Positions 1-13,065 are shown, numbered from the stretch's first letter. The stretch: DNA of 64,000 bases from Eunapius fragilis (GCA_963681505.1 OY811977.1:5808961-5872960), one strand, 5' to 3'. The notes: generated by a model not told the origin, from the sequence alone. Numbers and translations: made by a program.

Positions 1-188
1 ACTGAAATGACCACATAAATGTGTACACACATACACACACTCAGTGTACATACATGTACATGTACCTCCATGCAGGTGTACATACACACACATACATCAC
101 ACACTGTATGTGTACACATGCATGGAGATACATGTAGGTAGGCTATAAATCTAGTAGACTGTGCATCTAAAAATGACCACATATGTAC

Positions 189-227
<39 letters not shown>

Positions 228-470
228 ACGCGCGTGTGTATGTGAGTGTACACATTTTTAGATACATCACAGTCTACTAGATCTATAACCTACACCTACC
301 TACCTCCATGCATGTGTACACACACATACATCACACACACATGCATGGAGATACATGTACATGTACATGTAGGTAGGCTATAAATCTAGTAGACTGAAAA
401 ATGACCATGTGTGTGTGTGCATGTGTGTATGTGGTGTGTGTGTTGTGTACACATGCATGGAGGTAGGTAG
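1..470. repeat. CA/GT-rich cluster with inverted and direct repeat copies
   Basis: The block is rich in ACAC/GTGT and TACATGTA steps with a pure TG tract at 191-226. A segment of about 50 bases at 124-175 (core GGCTATAAATCTAGTAGACT) reappears as its reverse complement at 253-307 and again in direct orientation at 345-405. The first two copies form an imperfect inverted repeat with the TG tract in the loop. No coding signal is seen. Confidence 0.85.
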
Positions 471-580
471 GTTAGTCTTGACTATCTGTACATGGATGAA
501 TCAATACATAGGATATTTTGGCATTAATTCTTGCTACTTCCTATTGCATAACTATTAAACGATTCTTCCAATGTTTGGGA

Positions 581-810
581 CAGGTAAGCAGGTATGTTGT
601 CAAACATGTACAGGTAAGCAGGTATGTTGTCAAACATGTACAGGTAAGCAGGTATGCTGTCAAACATGTACAGGTAAGCAGGTATGTTGTCAAACATGTA
701 CAGGTAAGCAGGCATGTTGTCAAACATGTACAGGTAAGCAGGTATGTTGTCAAACATGTACAGGTAAGCAGGTATGTTGTCAAACATGTACAGGTAAGCA
801 GGTATGCTGT
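581..810. repeat. 30-bp minisatellite, eight units, each with a 5' splice-site consensus
   Basis: Units begin at 581, 611, 641, 671, 701, 731, 761 and 791 and differ by only one or two bases; the last is cut at 20 bases. Each unit starts CAGGTAAGCAGG, which contains the animal splice donor consensus CAG|GTAAG. Because 30 is a multiple of three, long open frames exist in several frames on both strands, but their decapeptide repeats (such as GKQVCCQTCT) are a by-product of the repeat and are not evidence of a gene. Confidence 0.95.
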
Positions 811-2160
811 ACAAGTAGTCCCCCAGTTCTGTTTTTATGTCTTTCTCTGAGTAATGTGAGATGTTTACATAAACACCCACAACTAATTAATAGGAGGTAC
901 GTTGTAACCACAAAGACTGATACCAGCAGCTACTTCCCACAATACTAGTGCTTCAACTGTCCACACCATGGCCTATTTATTCTTTGCTCATACATCCATA
1001 TGTATCTCAACCTAATTGTAACCATATGGACCAAGCAGTATTGCCTTACTTGAATGTTAGTTACAACCTTACCTTGCTGTTCCTACACCATGCCTACTTT
1101 CCCATCCCTCCATGCAGAGTAAAGATGTGGATTTGAAACCCCAATGACAAAGGAACATAGAATGCCTGTACACTTACTAGCCATCTTTTCCACCACTAAT
1201 TCTCTACATCACACCTCCCTCTGCATCCCCTTCAAGGGATAGGTGATCCATGGGTCGCTGGTTCAATCCCGGCTCAAAGAACTTTATCTTTGTCAGGGCG
1301 TGACACATTGAAAGCTGGAGAGGGGTGGAGGTGGTGATGGAGAGGGTGGAGAATGATAAGGCTAACCATCTTTTGAGTTTTCTTGTCCATGTTGTCAGTG
1401 TAGGGTGAACTGAGACGTGAGAAAAAGGCAAAGTGAGTAGGAGGGAGTGGAGAAGAATATATATTTTTTGCACGACTGTTCTATCTATAACAAGCTAGAG
1501 GTGATATCTTTATCTAGGAGATATAAAAACTCCAAAGGTTACAGACAGAACAAAACACCTACACCATAACCTACCTGTTGACATCAGAAATATAAAAATC
1601 TCTCCAGAAATAGATTCATCAGGTAAGGGGAAATACTAAGGTTATAAAATTCATACGCTAATGTGTGCACAGTACTGTCACCTGCATATGTGAGTGTGAC
1701 AAATAGAGAAAAAAAACCTTGGAACCCAGGTAATTGTAGAACCAGCAGGGCTCTAAGTACTTTCTCACGCTTCGCTGGATGCTGAAAAACCTGAAAATAA
1801 GAGGTGGATCCATGTAAGCCTTTGATGATGTGGATGGAATTCACATGAGAATGCATGCCTCATATTTCCAGCATCCAGTAAAGCACAAGAAAAATACTTA
1901 GGACTCTGCTGGTTCTTGAAGAGGCCCACGATAACCTAAGAAGGTTTGTCTCTCTATTTTTCCATACTAACATCCACATAGCCACACTTGCACACATGCA
2001 TACAGTGTAGATCACATGTGCACTGTTAAACCACCATGTTATCTCTCTCTGCCTTGCCATGTAACGGCTTGGGCTGGTACTGCAAGGATGATTGCTCCTG
2101 CCAGTGTAAACATCCTCAGACGAGAACTTCGTACGTATTTACGTATGTACGCACATTTGA
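811..2160. other. No gene seen
   Basis: No convincing coding region. At 1258-1272 the bases GGTTCAATCCCGGC resemble a tRNA B box, which could mark a tRNA-derived SINE, but I could not find a matching A box or cloverleaf. The rest is unremarkable AT-rich sequence. Confidence 0.5.
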
Positions 2161-2382
2161 ATGTATGTGTGCATGAGTGCATGTGTGCGTATGTGTATGT
2201 GTATGTGTATGTAAGAATGTATGTATGTATGTATGTATGTATGTATGTATGTATGTATGTATGTATGTATGCATGCATGCATGCATGCATGCATGTATGT
2301 ATGTATGTATGTATGTATGTATGTATGTATGTATGTATGTATGTATGTATGTATGTATGTATGTATGTATGTATGTATGTAT
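2161..2382. repeat. (ATGT)n tetranucleotide microsatellite with a GCAT core
   Basis: About 160 bases of near-perfect ATGT repeat, interrupted near 2270-2292 by six GCAT units and preceded by imperfect GTATGTGT copies. Open frames through it are artefacts of the repeat. Confidence 0.97.
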
Positions 2383-2518
2383 ATACAATAAATCTTCATC
2401 TTCACAGCAGGTATAAGAGTGATAGATAACCCACAAAGAAATGATAAACACATGGACACACAAATGCAATCACACAAACACATGCACACATATACTCCAT
2501 ACAACACACCCACAATAC

Positions 2519-2581
2519 ACACACACACATACACGCTTACAAACATGTACATACACACACACACACACACATACACACACA

Positions 2582-2631
<50 letters not shown>
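2519..2631. repeat. (AC)n dinucleotide microsatellite
   Basis: Long AC tract with scattered AT interruptions, about 110 bases. It lies about 135 bp from the ATGT array with CA-rich sequence between. Confidence 0.97.
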
Positions 2632-2632
<1 letters not shown>

Positions 2633-3184
2633 CCTTCCCCTCCCCTCATCCTCATCAGAATAAAAGTAATGTACATTTTGGCACACAAACCTATTGCCAC
2701 AGCAACAAGAGCAGTTACTTTAACTCAAATATTTACTAGAGAGCACCACTGTGGACCAACCATTCTAGCCTTCAATGACCTTACTACTCTTGCTACACCC
2801 TCCCCATACCCAGGTATGCATTATTGAAAACTTATCTATCCAGGCAGCGTCCCGCGTAGACACTGCACCAGGTCCAGCACTGTAAAATATCCACTTGGTC
2901 TTCGAAGACAGCCTTGAATTTTGCATGACCTTAATCCGCAGAGAGGATCCTCTCTTGGTTCTCGAGGTCAACTCCTCGGCCCCGTTACCTAGCCTAGTCT
3001 CCAAAGACAGAGATCTGGATCCTTATAATAGCGCATTCGGACGCATTCCGCTCGCATCGTGGTTTCAGGTCAGGTGGCCATCTATACGTAAATGTAATAC
3101 CGCGTAACAAGGATAAATTATTAAGGATTAATGTTTAAATCTATCATTGTAACCATAGCAACATCTATTTTCACGTGCGTTTTG

Positions 3185-3283
3185 ATGGCTCCCAAATGCA
3201 AGAGATCGAATATTTGCGAAATCCAAACAAAAGTGTGCCGACATCAACAGCCTATGAGTGGAAGCGGAAAAAAAAAAACGATG
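3185..3283 (+). CDS. Candidate first exon of an unidentified gene
   Basis: A 33-codon open stretch begins ATG at 3185 (MAPKCKRSNICEIQ...) and ends at 3283 exactly before GTGAGT, a strong splice donor. A basic N-terminus of the MAPK-KRS kind is common in CENP-B/Tigger-type transposases, but no further domain is visible and no following exon was found. Could be chance. Confidence 0.22.
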
Positions 3284-4250
3284 GTGAGTTATGATCCATT
3301 GATCAGATGTAGTAGCATAGATATTAAAATAGCTATGCTACTGGTACTAGTACCGTACTACTAAGCGCTGCAGCTCCGCCAACTGCATCGCCATAATTTT
3401 TTCATGATTACATTGTTGTATTGTATACCATTGATGATACATGTAATATATATGAAATAAATAAATTAACCACAAAGTTATGTTTAGGAACTACATGTAC
3501 ATGTATCTCCCTCCTGGATGATATATCCCTTAAGAGGAGGGACCGAGCATTGGCCCGCACTAGTATTAAATTCAGGCGGCCATACAAGTTGGAGACCACC
3601 TAATGAGGGCCGTAGGAACGGGAATAAAACCTGTACGGCTAATGGATGGAAGCGTGGTCAAGATAGTCGGGGTGGGTGTGGAAGGGGGGACTCCTGCCAC
3701 CCCAGGTAGGGGGTATGGGGGAGCGCTGTAAGCCATCGGGTCTGGGGCAGAGCCCCAGAAGCTCTGCTACTATATTTTGAAGTCATGAAGTCATGATTGG
3801 TGGTTTCTATATCTGAAGCAGATTCATACCAGCCGCTATGAAAGTTTCAAATAATTTTTTCAGTAATAACTTATGCTCTAGCCAAAAACCTGTACGGCTT
3901 TGGCCGTATAGGCCGTAGTGTTTGCTACAGCCCTGACCTTGCTTGGACTTTGGGGTGTTGGTCCTTGTGGCAAGGTGTGAAGCAAGTCTTGAGAAAGCTT
4001 GGACAGCTTCCCTGCCCCAAGCTCCATATGACTCCACCACAAGGGGAATGCATGTCCATCCCAGCTCAGAACACTTAAGCATCATTGGCCGAGTGCTTTC
4101 TTAGGTCTGTGGCAACTGCTGCTGACCCTGCTGTGAGACCTGCTTCAGAGAGAAGGGATGGGTTTAGAAGTCACAGAAAGGTCAAAGGCAGCAGGCTTGC
4201 CACAGAGCCAATTCGAAGCTAAGATGTCAGCAGAACGCGTGTGCAGGAGC
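3284..4250. other. No gene seen; probably 3' flank of the reverse transcriptase element
   Basis: 3480-3780 has a G-rich, higher-GC composition unlike the surroundings and may be untranslated sequence of the minus-strand element that follows. No open frame with recognisable motifs was found. Confidence 0.3.
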
Positions 4251-6290
4251 TCATGTCCAAGTCCACTGCCAGCTTCTGATGCAGGCACGATGGCAGGTTT
4301 GGAGCACTACATCCCTGAACTTATTGTGCCTGGATACAGCATCACCACCTTGCTTACATGTTAAGGCATGGTGTCCTAGGGGATCCAAAGGGTGTTCTGG
4401 GCACAAAGCACAGGGAGGTGAGCCAAGTGAGGTGTCTAGCCCTAGCCACCACTTGATGGCCATTTGGTGTTCATTGGGGTCTAGGCTTAGACACAGGCCT
4501 GGAGATGGAACAGCAGAGAACCATGCAGAGGCATGGGGCAAAGACACTGACAGGAGATGAGCCTTGTCAGCAGTAGAGCTCTCTGTGAGAAGAGAGTTAA
4601 ATTGAGTAGACTCTAATGTGGCTAACAAAGTGTGCTGTCGACAAGGAGTAGTGGCCAGACTGTCGACATCAACTGCACTCTCAGGGGGTACAGGCATGTT
4701 GTACACCGCCTCAACCAGGAAGTTATCTGAAGGTGAGGTGAGGCCAGCAGTATTGATGGATGCAATAAATGCTGCAGTAGAGTGGAGTGCTAGTAAGCGG
4801 AGACCCAGGCCACCTCTGCTTAAACTCAACTGGGCCTGCTTCCAAGAGCTGTCAGTAGTGTGAATGTGTCTGACCTGCTGATCGAAGGCATGCAGCGCAT
4901 CTAATGCCAGGGATGGAGGAGTGGACCGTGCAACGTGGACCAATTTAGTAAATCCAACACACATGCGTAGCAAAATGAGAGCAATCTGAGGATCACATGA
5001 GCCAAGCTTCTCCAAAGAGGATAACAATATGGAAGCAGCAGCACGTTTGGAGGCAATAAAGGATGAGCAAAAGGCCACATCTCCTATGGGTGCTCCAAGG
5101 ATGGTAAGGTTGGGTGTGCAAGATTTGTTCATCTCTGAAGGAAATAAGCTCAGGTCACCTTGACTGAAAAGCTCACATTTTGGTGGATTTAAATGAAGCC
5201 CCAGTGAGGGACCTAAATCCTGATGTACCACATGTTGGACAGAGGAAGATGGACCAGCCACCACCCCATCATCCAGGTACCAAGCATTAAAAAGTAGATC
5301 TTGGCAGCTATCATCCTTGGCAATGGTAAGAACCAGATGGTGCATGACCAAGGCGAAGTAGAAGGGGCCCAGAGGATTCCCTTGCTGCACACCAGTCTCT
5401 AAGGTCAAAGTTCCCATAGAATGCCGAAGGAAAGAGTGTTGCCTGTAGCACCACTGGGTCCATGGGAGTAGGAGGGGGAAATGTAGGGCACATTGATCAA
5501 GGAGGGACTGCACGGCGAGATACTAAGTTAAAGGCATTTTTCATATCCACCTTAATGCATACAAAACCAGGACCACTCACATCCTTGGGTGAGAGCAACG
5601 CCGAGCTGGAAAGGCTGTATGTAAGAAAGCGGAAGCATCCTTTTTAATTAAACCACAAAGACATTTGCTTGTGAGTCGGTGAAGTGATTCACCCACCGCA
5701 ATGGGCCTAATGTCCTGTGCGCCTTTCCTTAAAGCAACTAGGCTACCCCCTGCCATGTACTGAGAAATTGCAGCTGGAGCTTGTCCTGAGGCCAGGATGT
5801 TGATTACACCTCGAAGGAGGGAGCAAATAGAAGTAGGAACTGGAACTTCAGCCACATCAAGGAGGTGTTGGATGCACAAGCCTGTGGAGCCAGCTGCAAA
5901 AGCCTTGGGGAAGTACCAAAGGGCAGAGAGCACATTGAAGTCTGGTGGTAAGGTTTGAGAGGACATGCAAGTGACTGATGAGCAGGAGGAACTGGGGGGG
6001 GGGGGGGGGGGGGTCTCATGGGATGTTTAGCTGATAGTTTCGTCCATGTGTCCTCAGTATTGGGAGCTAGGCCTGAAGAGATAAGGATCTGGCAAGCCTT
6101 TCCATGAAGCCGTCCTTGGCGAGAGAAATTGCTTCAGCAATCCTCTTTTCATTTACATCAGGAGATGAAGACCAAGACACATGCTGTTTTGTACGAGCCC
6201 AGAGGGAAGCAAACTGACCACACTCCCAGGCCTCACACAGCAGTTTGATGTCAGTAGGGTGGTGACGGCGACCACGGCATGGGGCAGAGG
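4251..6290 (-). mobile_element. Decayed reverse transcriptase element, R2-annotated invertebrate type
   Basis: On the minus strand the finger region is visible near 5640-5790 (IRPIAVGESLHRLTSKCL), then the palm: QQGNPLGPFYFALV near 5370 and the catalytic motif YLDDGVV near 5265, followed by GLHLNPPKCELFS and LGAPIG. The C-terminal end (4251-4340) has a CALC...HALTCKQGG zinc-ribbon-like stretch. This order is typical of a reverse transcriptase family abundant in sponge and cnidarian genomes that databases often label 'type-1 retrotransposable element R2'. No long terminal repeats or integrase were seen beside it. It is broken, with several interruptions including a G-homopolymer insertion, and is an old copy. 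Whether it is a true LINE or another retroelement class I cannot settle from sequence alone. Confidence 0.8.
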
Positions 6291-7618
6291 GGAGGACTCA
6301 TTTAGGTAGCATAAAAAGTTATATATGACATTTCCTTTATATTTACCATATTTACTAACACATTTGCACCACATTTGATTAATTGTAAGTCAAAATTATT
6401 ATACAGTGATATACACTGAGCCTTTGGCCCCAAGTCTAAATAAATCAATGATAGTAGTTAGCTATAGTTTCAAATATATCTTTACCGATAATAATTCTTG
6501 TGATTGCAAACTGCCTGTAAATTATTTTGGTCTATGTCAGTTACTGAAACTGTTCACGTATCGCACGCCTCACTTCCCAACCCAACGGGGTTATCCCTCT
6601 GCAATAGATTACATATAAAAATGACAGCCAGTTGCATTTGAAACGAATAAAGTAAAACTTCAACAAAAGGTAACAATTACATGTATATGTATTATGGTAA
6701 TCTAGTAAGTACCCATGGAGGTGCCATCCTGCTTCAATAGACCCAATCCTTGACCTTTACTGCACTGCTTAACACATGCCCCTGGGGCATGATATACATG
6801 TAAGCCCATCACACACAACAGATCTACTCAGCAGCTGGGTTTTCATCTCTTAGTAATCACCCTCCCACCACACTCCCAGTGCCTTGTCACACTTGTGCAT
6901 TTGAATGTACCTCACACTTTCTGTCTCTCACATCACCACCTGTATGAACTTGTACTCTTGCTGTTGTGTACCCTCTCATTATTGCCATTTGTTGCTCTTA
7001 TCTAAATCGGTAGTCGGTCCTCTGAGGGGCCACTGCTCAACACATGGCTACCCTAACCCTAGGGCTAACACCCTGAGGTGGGGTCACACAGGTAAAGCAA
7101 CAGCCTCTGCTGGCCTCTAGGGTACATGACCCACACCACATTAACCCCACAATGAGGCCACCTAGGACATGGTGGTGTGTGCCCTACCTAAGACCATGCA
7201 TATACAATGTAGTTGGCGCACCAATCACCCTACAATGGCTCCATCTGCTGTATGGCTGTCGGCTCTTGCCTCCCTTAGCTATCTCTAGCGATTTGGGCAC
7301 ATGGTCTCATGGCGTGCTCTGCCTGACCCCCTTTTACAACATCCAGTCAACAGGGTGCATGTACTGGGCTAGCTGCTAGTACGCATGCTACATGTAAGTA
7401 AGCTAGGAATTTATGGTAATATAGTTAAGTTTCTCTTGGTTTTCGGAATGTGCACGTACATGTATGCTAGCTATTTTAACATATACAAGAGTTGAAAATA
7501 AAGTAGAACTTAACCATTGGCATTCTACAACGCATAACAAAAGAAATTCACATTGCTCGGATATCTTGTGGAAAATATTTGATAAAGGATAACAGCATTT
7601 TATGCATAATGCTTAATT
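6291..7618. other. No gene seen
   Basis: No coding region found. The stretch at 6358-6385 (CACATTTG.ACCACATTTGAT) has a near copy at 18109-18135, so part of this is dispersed repeat. Confidence 0.4.
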
Positions 7619-8028
7619 ATGAATTTATTTTCCATACAGATATGTTTGCTCCTTGTTCAAATGAAAATCAAGAAGGATCTATTTTTAATGAACGTGCTGA
7701 TAATTATGAAAGTGGTTAATGTTCGTGGTCTTAATATTGACGGTGATGGTACAGAAAATATTGTTGGTCTTAGTATTGACAGTGGTGGTACAGAAAATAT
7801 TGGTGGTCTTAATATTGACAGTGGTGGTACAGAAAATATTGGTGGTCTTAATATTGACAGTGGTGGTACAGAAAATATTGGTGGTCTTAATATTGACAGT
7901 GATGGTACAGAAAATATTGGTGGTCTTAATATTGACAGTGGTGGTACAGATAATGTTCGTGGTCTTAATATTGATGGTGATGGTACAGATAATTTTGGTG
8001 GTGATAATGATGATGATGATGGTTGTAT

Positions 8029-8059
<31 letters not shown>

Positions 8060-10945
8060 AGTGATGATGATTATGACAATGATTATGGTAGTGGTGGTAA
8101 CGATGAAAGGGATAGTGATGAGAGTAATAACGCTGATGGCGAAATGGATAATGACATGAGTCAGTCTTCATCATCAGAATATGTGAATAAATCATGGAAG
8201 AATATAGCCATGTTTATGAAGAAGCATAATCTAACAGATTGTGCCGGGGGTGAACTGCTAAAGTTATTAGAAGAACACAATCAAAATGATGAATTACCTT
8301 CCTCCATTTATGTGTTAAAGAAAAGCTTTTAGTTTAGATGTTGATGTAGTAAAGTATTGTGCTCTATGTTTAAAGGAGGTGACGGAATTGTGTGATAATA
8401 AGCAGCATAAAGGAATTTGTTGACACATGATATTACCCTTTGAAGAACAAATGAAGAGGATGTACGAAGGTGCGTTTGTAAATATCAGTCAGTATTTGCA
8501 CTAAGGGATATGTTACAACAGTAGGTAGCATGTGCAATTGAAAGCAATTGAAATAAACGTATACAAGAGCATTGAGAATACTTAACTTCACAATGAATTA
8601 AGTTACGGACAGTTGTACAAAATCTAATTGTGCGTGAAATAGTATGAAAATGTATAAGGTGCTTTTTGTCATATATTATTCCATTTACGGGTATTAATAA
8701 ATTTAAATACTTATTATTCATTGTAGGGATGTGGGAGATATTGAAGGAACAACATAGCAAGCGGAAAAATGACAAAGATGTTATTACAGATATATACGAT
8801 GCTGATGCTCTGAGTTCAGATCCATTTTTTGATTTCCCAGAAAATGCAGGAATTATGCTTTGTACTGACGGTGTTCCTGTGTTTAAATCTTCAGGTATGT
8901 AATATTGATATATAAATATACAGAATGATGTCACTCTTTATTTCCAGGAAATGGTTTCTGGCCTATTGAACTTGTCATTGTTAATTTGCCACTCCATATC
9001 AGAGTTAATCGTAAATACATAATATTAGCTAGTATATGGTATGGACTTACTAAACCAGACATGAATATACTGTTGAAACCTGTTTTAAGTAAACTACATG
9101 AGCTTCATACAAATGGTACAACTCTTATAGTCCGGGACAGCATTGAGGAAGTAAAAATAATGTGCCATTTATTTATTTTAAAGGTGTCTTTGGGGTCCGA
9201 TAAGAACGTTCCTTATATTGGTTTCACTAGCCCAACTCGTTTTAACAAAAAATTCAGTGAGTTGAATTATAACTATAAACATTATTTCACAATTAGCAGC
9301 TAATTATATTCATTGAAAACACTTGCCGTTACATAAAAACGCTGCAGTTAGGAACAAAGGAAAGGGCTTATCGATGAGATTGTTGAGCAACGCTCTTACC
9401 AATTACAGCTGTTAAGTAAACTATGGGTTCACAGTTACGTTGTTTTGCTTACACAAGGTTAAATATGGCTCCAGTAATGAGGCAAAAACTTTAAAAACTT
9501 GTCTTGAAAATCTTATGGACAGTTTTTAAGCAAAAAATGAGATTTTAGGTATTTTTGGATATCATTACATGTAGAATCAAAGTATGATTTTTAATTTTGG
9601 ACGCGGTACTGAAATATTGTCAAACTGAATAATTTTTTTTAGTACCCCCAATAAACTTGACTTCAAGTTACGCTATATATAGTTTCGTTTTCTCACCATA
9701 CATAGCTTACATATTTTACCGAATTGTGGTGATTGATTTCCTATGAATATAATTAAAATACATGCTACATAAACGTATACTTCCTTGATGCTGTCCAGGA
9801 CTTTAATACAACCGATGGAACTAAAACACTGAAATCTAAGTTGTTATTATGTGTTTTCGACCTTCCAGCAAGAGCTATGGCTGTGAATATGAAAGAGTTT
9901 AATGGGTATTATGGATGCTTAATTTGTTTAGACAAAGGAATACGCATAGGCAAACAAAATTTACCTACAGAGCCGCATAATGAACGAACTATGGAAATGA
10001 TGATAAAGTATGCACTGGCTAAGGGCATTTCAATATATGGAGTGAAAGGTCCATCAGTTTTAAATATATATTGTGAAACATGTTGTTATAGATTACATGC
10101 ATTGCGTGTTATTAGGTGTAGTAAAACAGCTTCTTGATATTAGGTTGGATCCATCATATAGTTCATTTTATTATTATATAAATCCTACAAAGGCAAAAAT
10201 TAAAAAGTATTTGCTTAACATAAAACCCCAGATATTTTTAGAATACATGCCCGTTTTCTACTTGAAAGAGTGCATTGGAAAGCCTCAGAATACAGGGCAT
10301 GGTTGTTGTATTCTTCTCTACCAATATTGATCCAAGTTTTACCTGGTGACTATGTTCACCATTATGCATTATTAGTTAGTTCAATGCATGTGTTATTGCA
10401 GTAGAGGATCTGAAATTTTCCCAAAAAGCTCTGAATGCATTTTATGTTATACTGCCTACTTTATACTCACAGCATGTGTGCTCAGCAAATATGCATGCGT
10501 TAATTCATTTGCCTCTATGTGTTGCGCGATGGGGACCCTTGTGGGCATATTCCATGTTTGGACAAGAAATTTATCATAGTAATCTCAAGCGAAAAATTCA
10601 TGGTACTCGTAATGTTTTGCCAAAGATTTGTAAATTTATGAAACTTGAGTACTTGCATGATAACTTCACTTCATTACCATAATTGGATGTAAATGTGGGG
10701 AAACTTAAGCTGGTAATCCTTTTGCCTGAAGAGAGAAAGGCATTTCTAAAAATAGGTATTAACATAACTGGACCCATTGTAACTTTCCGTGGGTTGCAGA
10801 GGCTGTATGATCAAATACACTCATACAGCCAGAAATCAGTAAAGAATGGGTCCATTTGTGAGATCGAACTCTTTCAGGAACTCCGTTGTCTTTGGTCCAA
10901 AAACTCCACTTGTCTCTATTGCCCCTGGAGTGAAAAAGTAGCATG
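7619..10945 (+). pseudogene. CACTA/EnSpm-type transposase (Tnp2 family), decayed
   Basis: Several blocks in order match the metazoan EnSpm transposase. 7619-8332 is an N-terminal open frame: 12-residue repeats (GLNIDSGGTENI), an Asp-rich tract, then a conserved end (LLKLLEEHNQND...SSIYVLKKSF). 8350-8404 gives a zinc-binding-like CALCLKEVTELCDNKQHKGIC-type stretch. 8730-8894 reads ITDIYDAD...ILCTDGVPVFKSS-like and continues after a clean 53-bp intron (8895-8947, GTATGT...TTTCCAG) with GFWPIELVIVNLP and KPDMNILLKP. After a probable 614-bp intron (9184-9797) comes DFNTTDGTKTL, VFDLPARAMAVNM and YGCLICLDKG. Then, in shifted frames, DYMHCVLLGVVKQLL (about 10090) and HALIHLPLCVARWGPLWAYS (about 10490). 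Frameshifts between 10060 and 10480 and in-frame stops elsewhere show it is not functional. No terminal CACTA repeats were identified. Confidence 0.82.
7720..8080 (+). repeat. 36-bp coding tandem repeat followed by a (GAT)n tract
   Basis: Seven to eight units of 36 bp encode GLNIDSGGTENI-like 12-mers. They are followed by GATGAT repeats encoding poly-Asp. Both lie within the N-terminal open frame of the CACTA-type transposase, an expansion not needed for transposase activity. Confidence 0.9.
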
Positions 10946-11305
10946 AGTCAAGGTGTTTATGCTTCTGCATTTTCCTATCTAGATTGTAACATTAGCTTGC
11001 AAATCTAATATAATAATCTATGCTGACATGTCTCACACTTATTGTGACTCATATTGTTAGTGTTGACAGAAACTTCCCACCGAAGTGATTGACAAGACGT
11101 CCTGGACAGGCTTCTAGTTCCCTGTGACGGTGAGTGTATCTGTAAAGATGTACAAATGGTTGTGTGTGACATGTGTGTCTATGTGTTATGCAGGTGGTGT
11201 TTGGGGTTTTTCATCAGTTTCACTCTGAAAAGGATGAGCACTTGGATTGTTACATTATCAGAAACAGTTTATAACCCACTCGACCAGATGCCATAATGAC
11301 GTTTG
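10946..11305. other. No gene seen, up to the assembly gap
   Basis: Nothing recognisable between the last transposase block and the gap. Confidence 0.4.
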
Positions 11306-11505
11306 NNNNNNNNNNNNNNNNNNNNNNNNNNNNNNNNNNNNNNNNNNNNNNNNNNNNNNNNNNNNNNNNNNNNNNNNNNNNNNNNNNNNNNNNNNNNNNN
11401 NNNNNNNNNNNNNNNNNNNNNNNNNNNNNNNNNNNNNNNNNNNNNNNNNNNNNNNNNNNNNNNNNNNNNNNNNNNNNNNNNNNNNNNNNNNNNNNNNNNN
11501 NNNNN
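11306..11505. other. Assembly gap, 200 N
   Basis: Exactly 200 undetermined bases, a conventional gap size; true length unknown. Open frames drawn across it have no meaning. Confidence 0.99.
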
Positions 11506-13065
11506 ACTGATGCTCTCCGACCATGCACATCATCAGCACAGCTCTCAACGTGGGTGTGACATACGTGGTGCGTTCATCGACGGAGTAAAACCAATCACAG
11601 CTTAATACTGCATGACCGTGACAGCCAGTTGTATTGATGCCCTGGTGTAAAACAAAGTTCCAAGCCTATTGATATTGTTTGTAGGCCGCTAAACAAAGCA
11701 CATACACACATACAGCAATGATCTGATCATGCATTAGGCAGAAACAATTTCATATCCACAGGGCTTTATAGTACCTCAGCTGCGCTGGGCTTCGATTGGA
11801 GGTTATTGACAAATAATCTTTAGTCGCGTGGTCACGTGTTTCTTGGCGCTTAAAAATGGCTGTGTGAAAAGTAGGTAAGTATTATGTCTCTCTTATAGGT
11901 AGGCAGAGAGATCAACGAAGGTAAGCGGTCTTTATGGTTGTGTAATGATGCTCAATTTGGCCATGCGTTTCATCTTCCGTAGTTATTCGCGTGTCAAAAA
12001 AAAAGAACACGCTGCTGCGTGGTAATTCTACGGTGGAATTCACTAATCACTTGTGCAGGGATCGTAGTAAGTGTTGAACGTGTGTGAATGTTCTTTTAAA
12101 CTCAAACCAGGCAAATCGATTTACGAAGAAAACATAAAAAGGTAGAGTCTTTACAATGCCGTGTTCTTTACAATACAATAGATACACCGCTGAAGACAGA
12201 AATCGAGCGTACGCTTGGCAAGTAAACTCAAGTACGTTGGAAAATGTGTACCGTTTTGACATTTACCGTAGCGTGTTCTTTAATACAGAAAGCAGACAGC
12301 AAGCACAGCATAAAACCACTGGTCCACTACTAAACAAAGGATCAAACCTGCCCTAGAAATGGCAAGTACTACCCGCTGAAGAACTTGCTATGCGCACTCT
12401 ATGTTCACAGCGCTTCAGTTGCTCCCAGTAAGTCATGGATGTTTATACCGCGGCTACTGACTTGACGCGCACTTTATCTCAACTTCAGGACCGAATGGAT
12501 GCTAAGCAGCATTGATGATGGAGGAAAGAAGTATAGAAAGCAGAATTTCGTACTGCTTATTCATGTCGTTGTGATTTCATTATATAAAGTTTGCAACTCA
12601 TGTTATTGTTGGTTATTGGGAATGGATATAGTAGCCGAATGCAGATCGGGATATGCTACGATAACCACTCGTATACCGAAACTCTGCATACAGACATCAA
12701 ACGTATGCTGAAACGTTACAAGGGTCAGTATACGGTCATGAAACGTATACTGATTGATATACAGAGGTCGTATGCAGACCTGATATCATACGTATATACA
12801 ATGTATCCGTATCCGGAGTTATCGGGAGTCTGCATTCCAGTCGTACCTAAAACTGCATACGCGACGATTGCAGACCAGTTTTGTGTAATATCAATGCAAT
12901 ATACAACACCGCATACGGTATGCCTTCGCGCAGTGATTAATACCTTAATTACCTTGCATAGAAATCATCTTGATCTTTTGCAACAGACACTAATATAAAT
13001 AATATGATTACCCATAATGCTAGTTATTCAAATCTTTTAACCTTAACTATACCGATCACCTAATA
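11506..13065. other. No recognised gene; one unassigned 135-codon open frame
   Basis: An open frame of 135 codons on + (12591-12998) has no known motif. The DNA around 12650-12880 is unusually rich in GCATAC/GTATGC/GTATAC steps in both orientations, which suggests imperfect palindromic repeat rather than coding sequence. Confidence 0.35.

Noticed and set aside
518-948. Open frames across the 30-bp minisatellite on both strands
   Set aside because: A repeat period divisible by three keeps any open frame open; there is no conserved start, domain or codon bias.
1204-1300. Possible tRNA gene at the GGTTCAATCCC word
   Set aside because: No A box or acceptor-stem pairing could be found at proper spacing on either strand; left as a weak SINE hint.
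2016-2827. Open frames across the ATGT and AC microsatellites
   Set aside because: Low-complexity translation only (for example YVCM and THTH repeats).
7719-8195. Long frames in other phases over the (GAT)n tract
   Set aside because: Poly-Met/poly-His translations of the trinucleotide repeat; the phase ending in the conserved LLKLLEEH...YVLKKSF block is the real one.
11247-11605. Open frames crossing the N block
   Set aside because: They consist almost wholly of undetermined bases.
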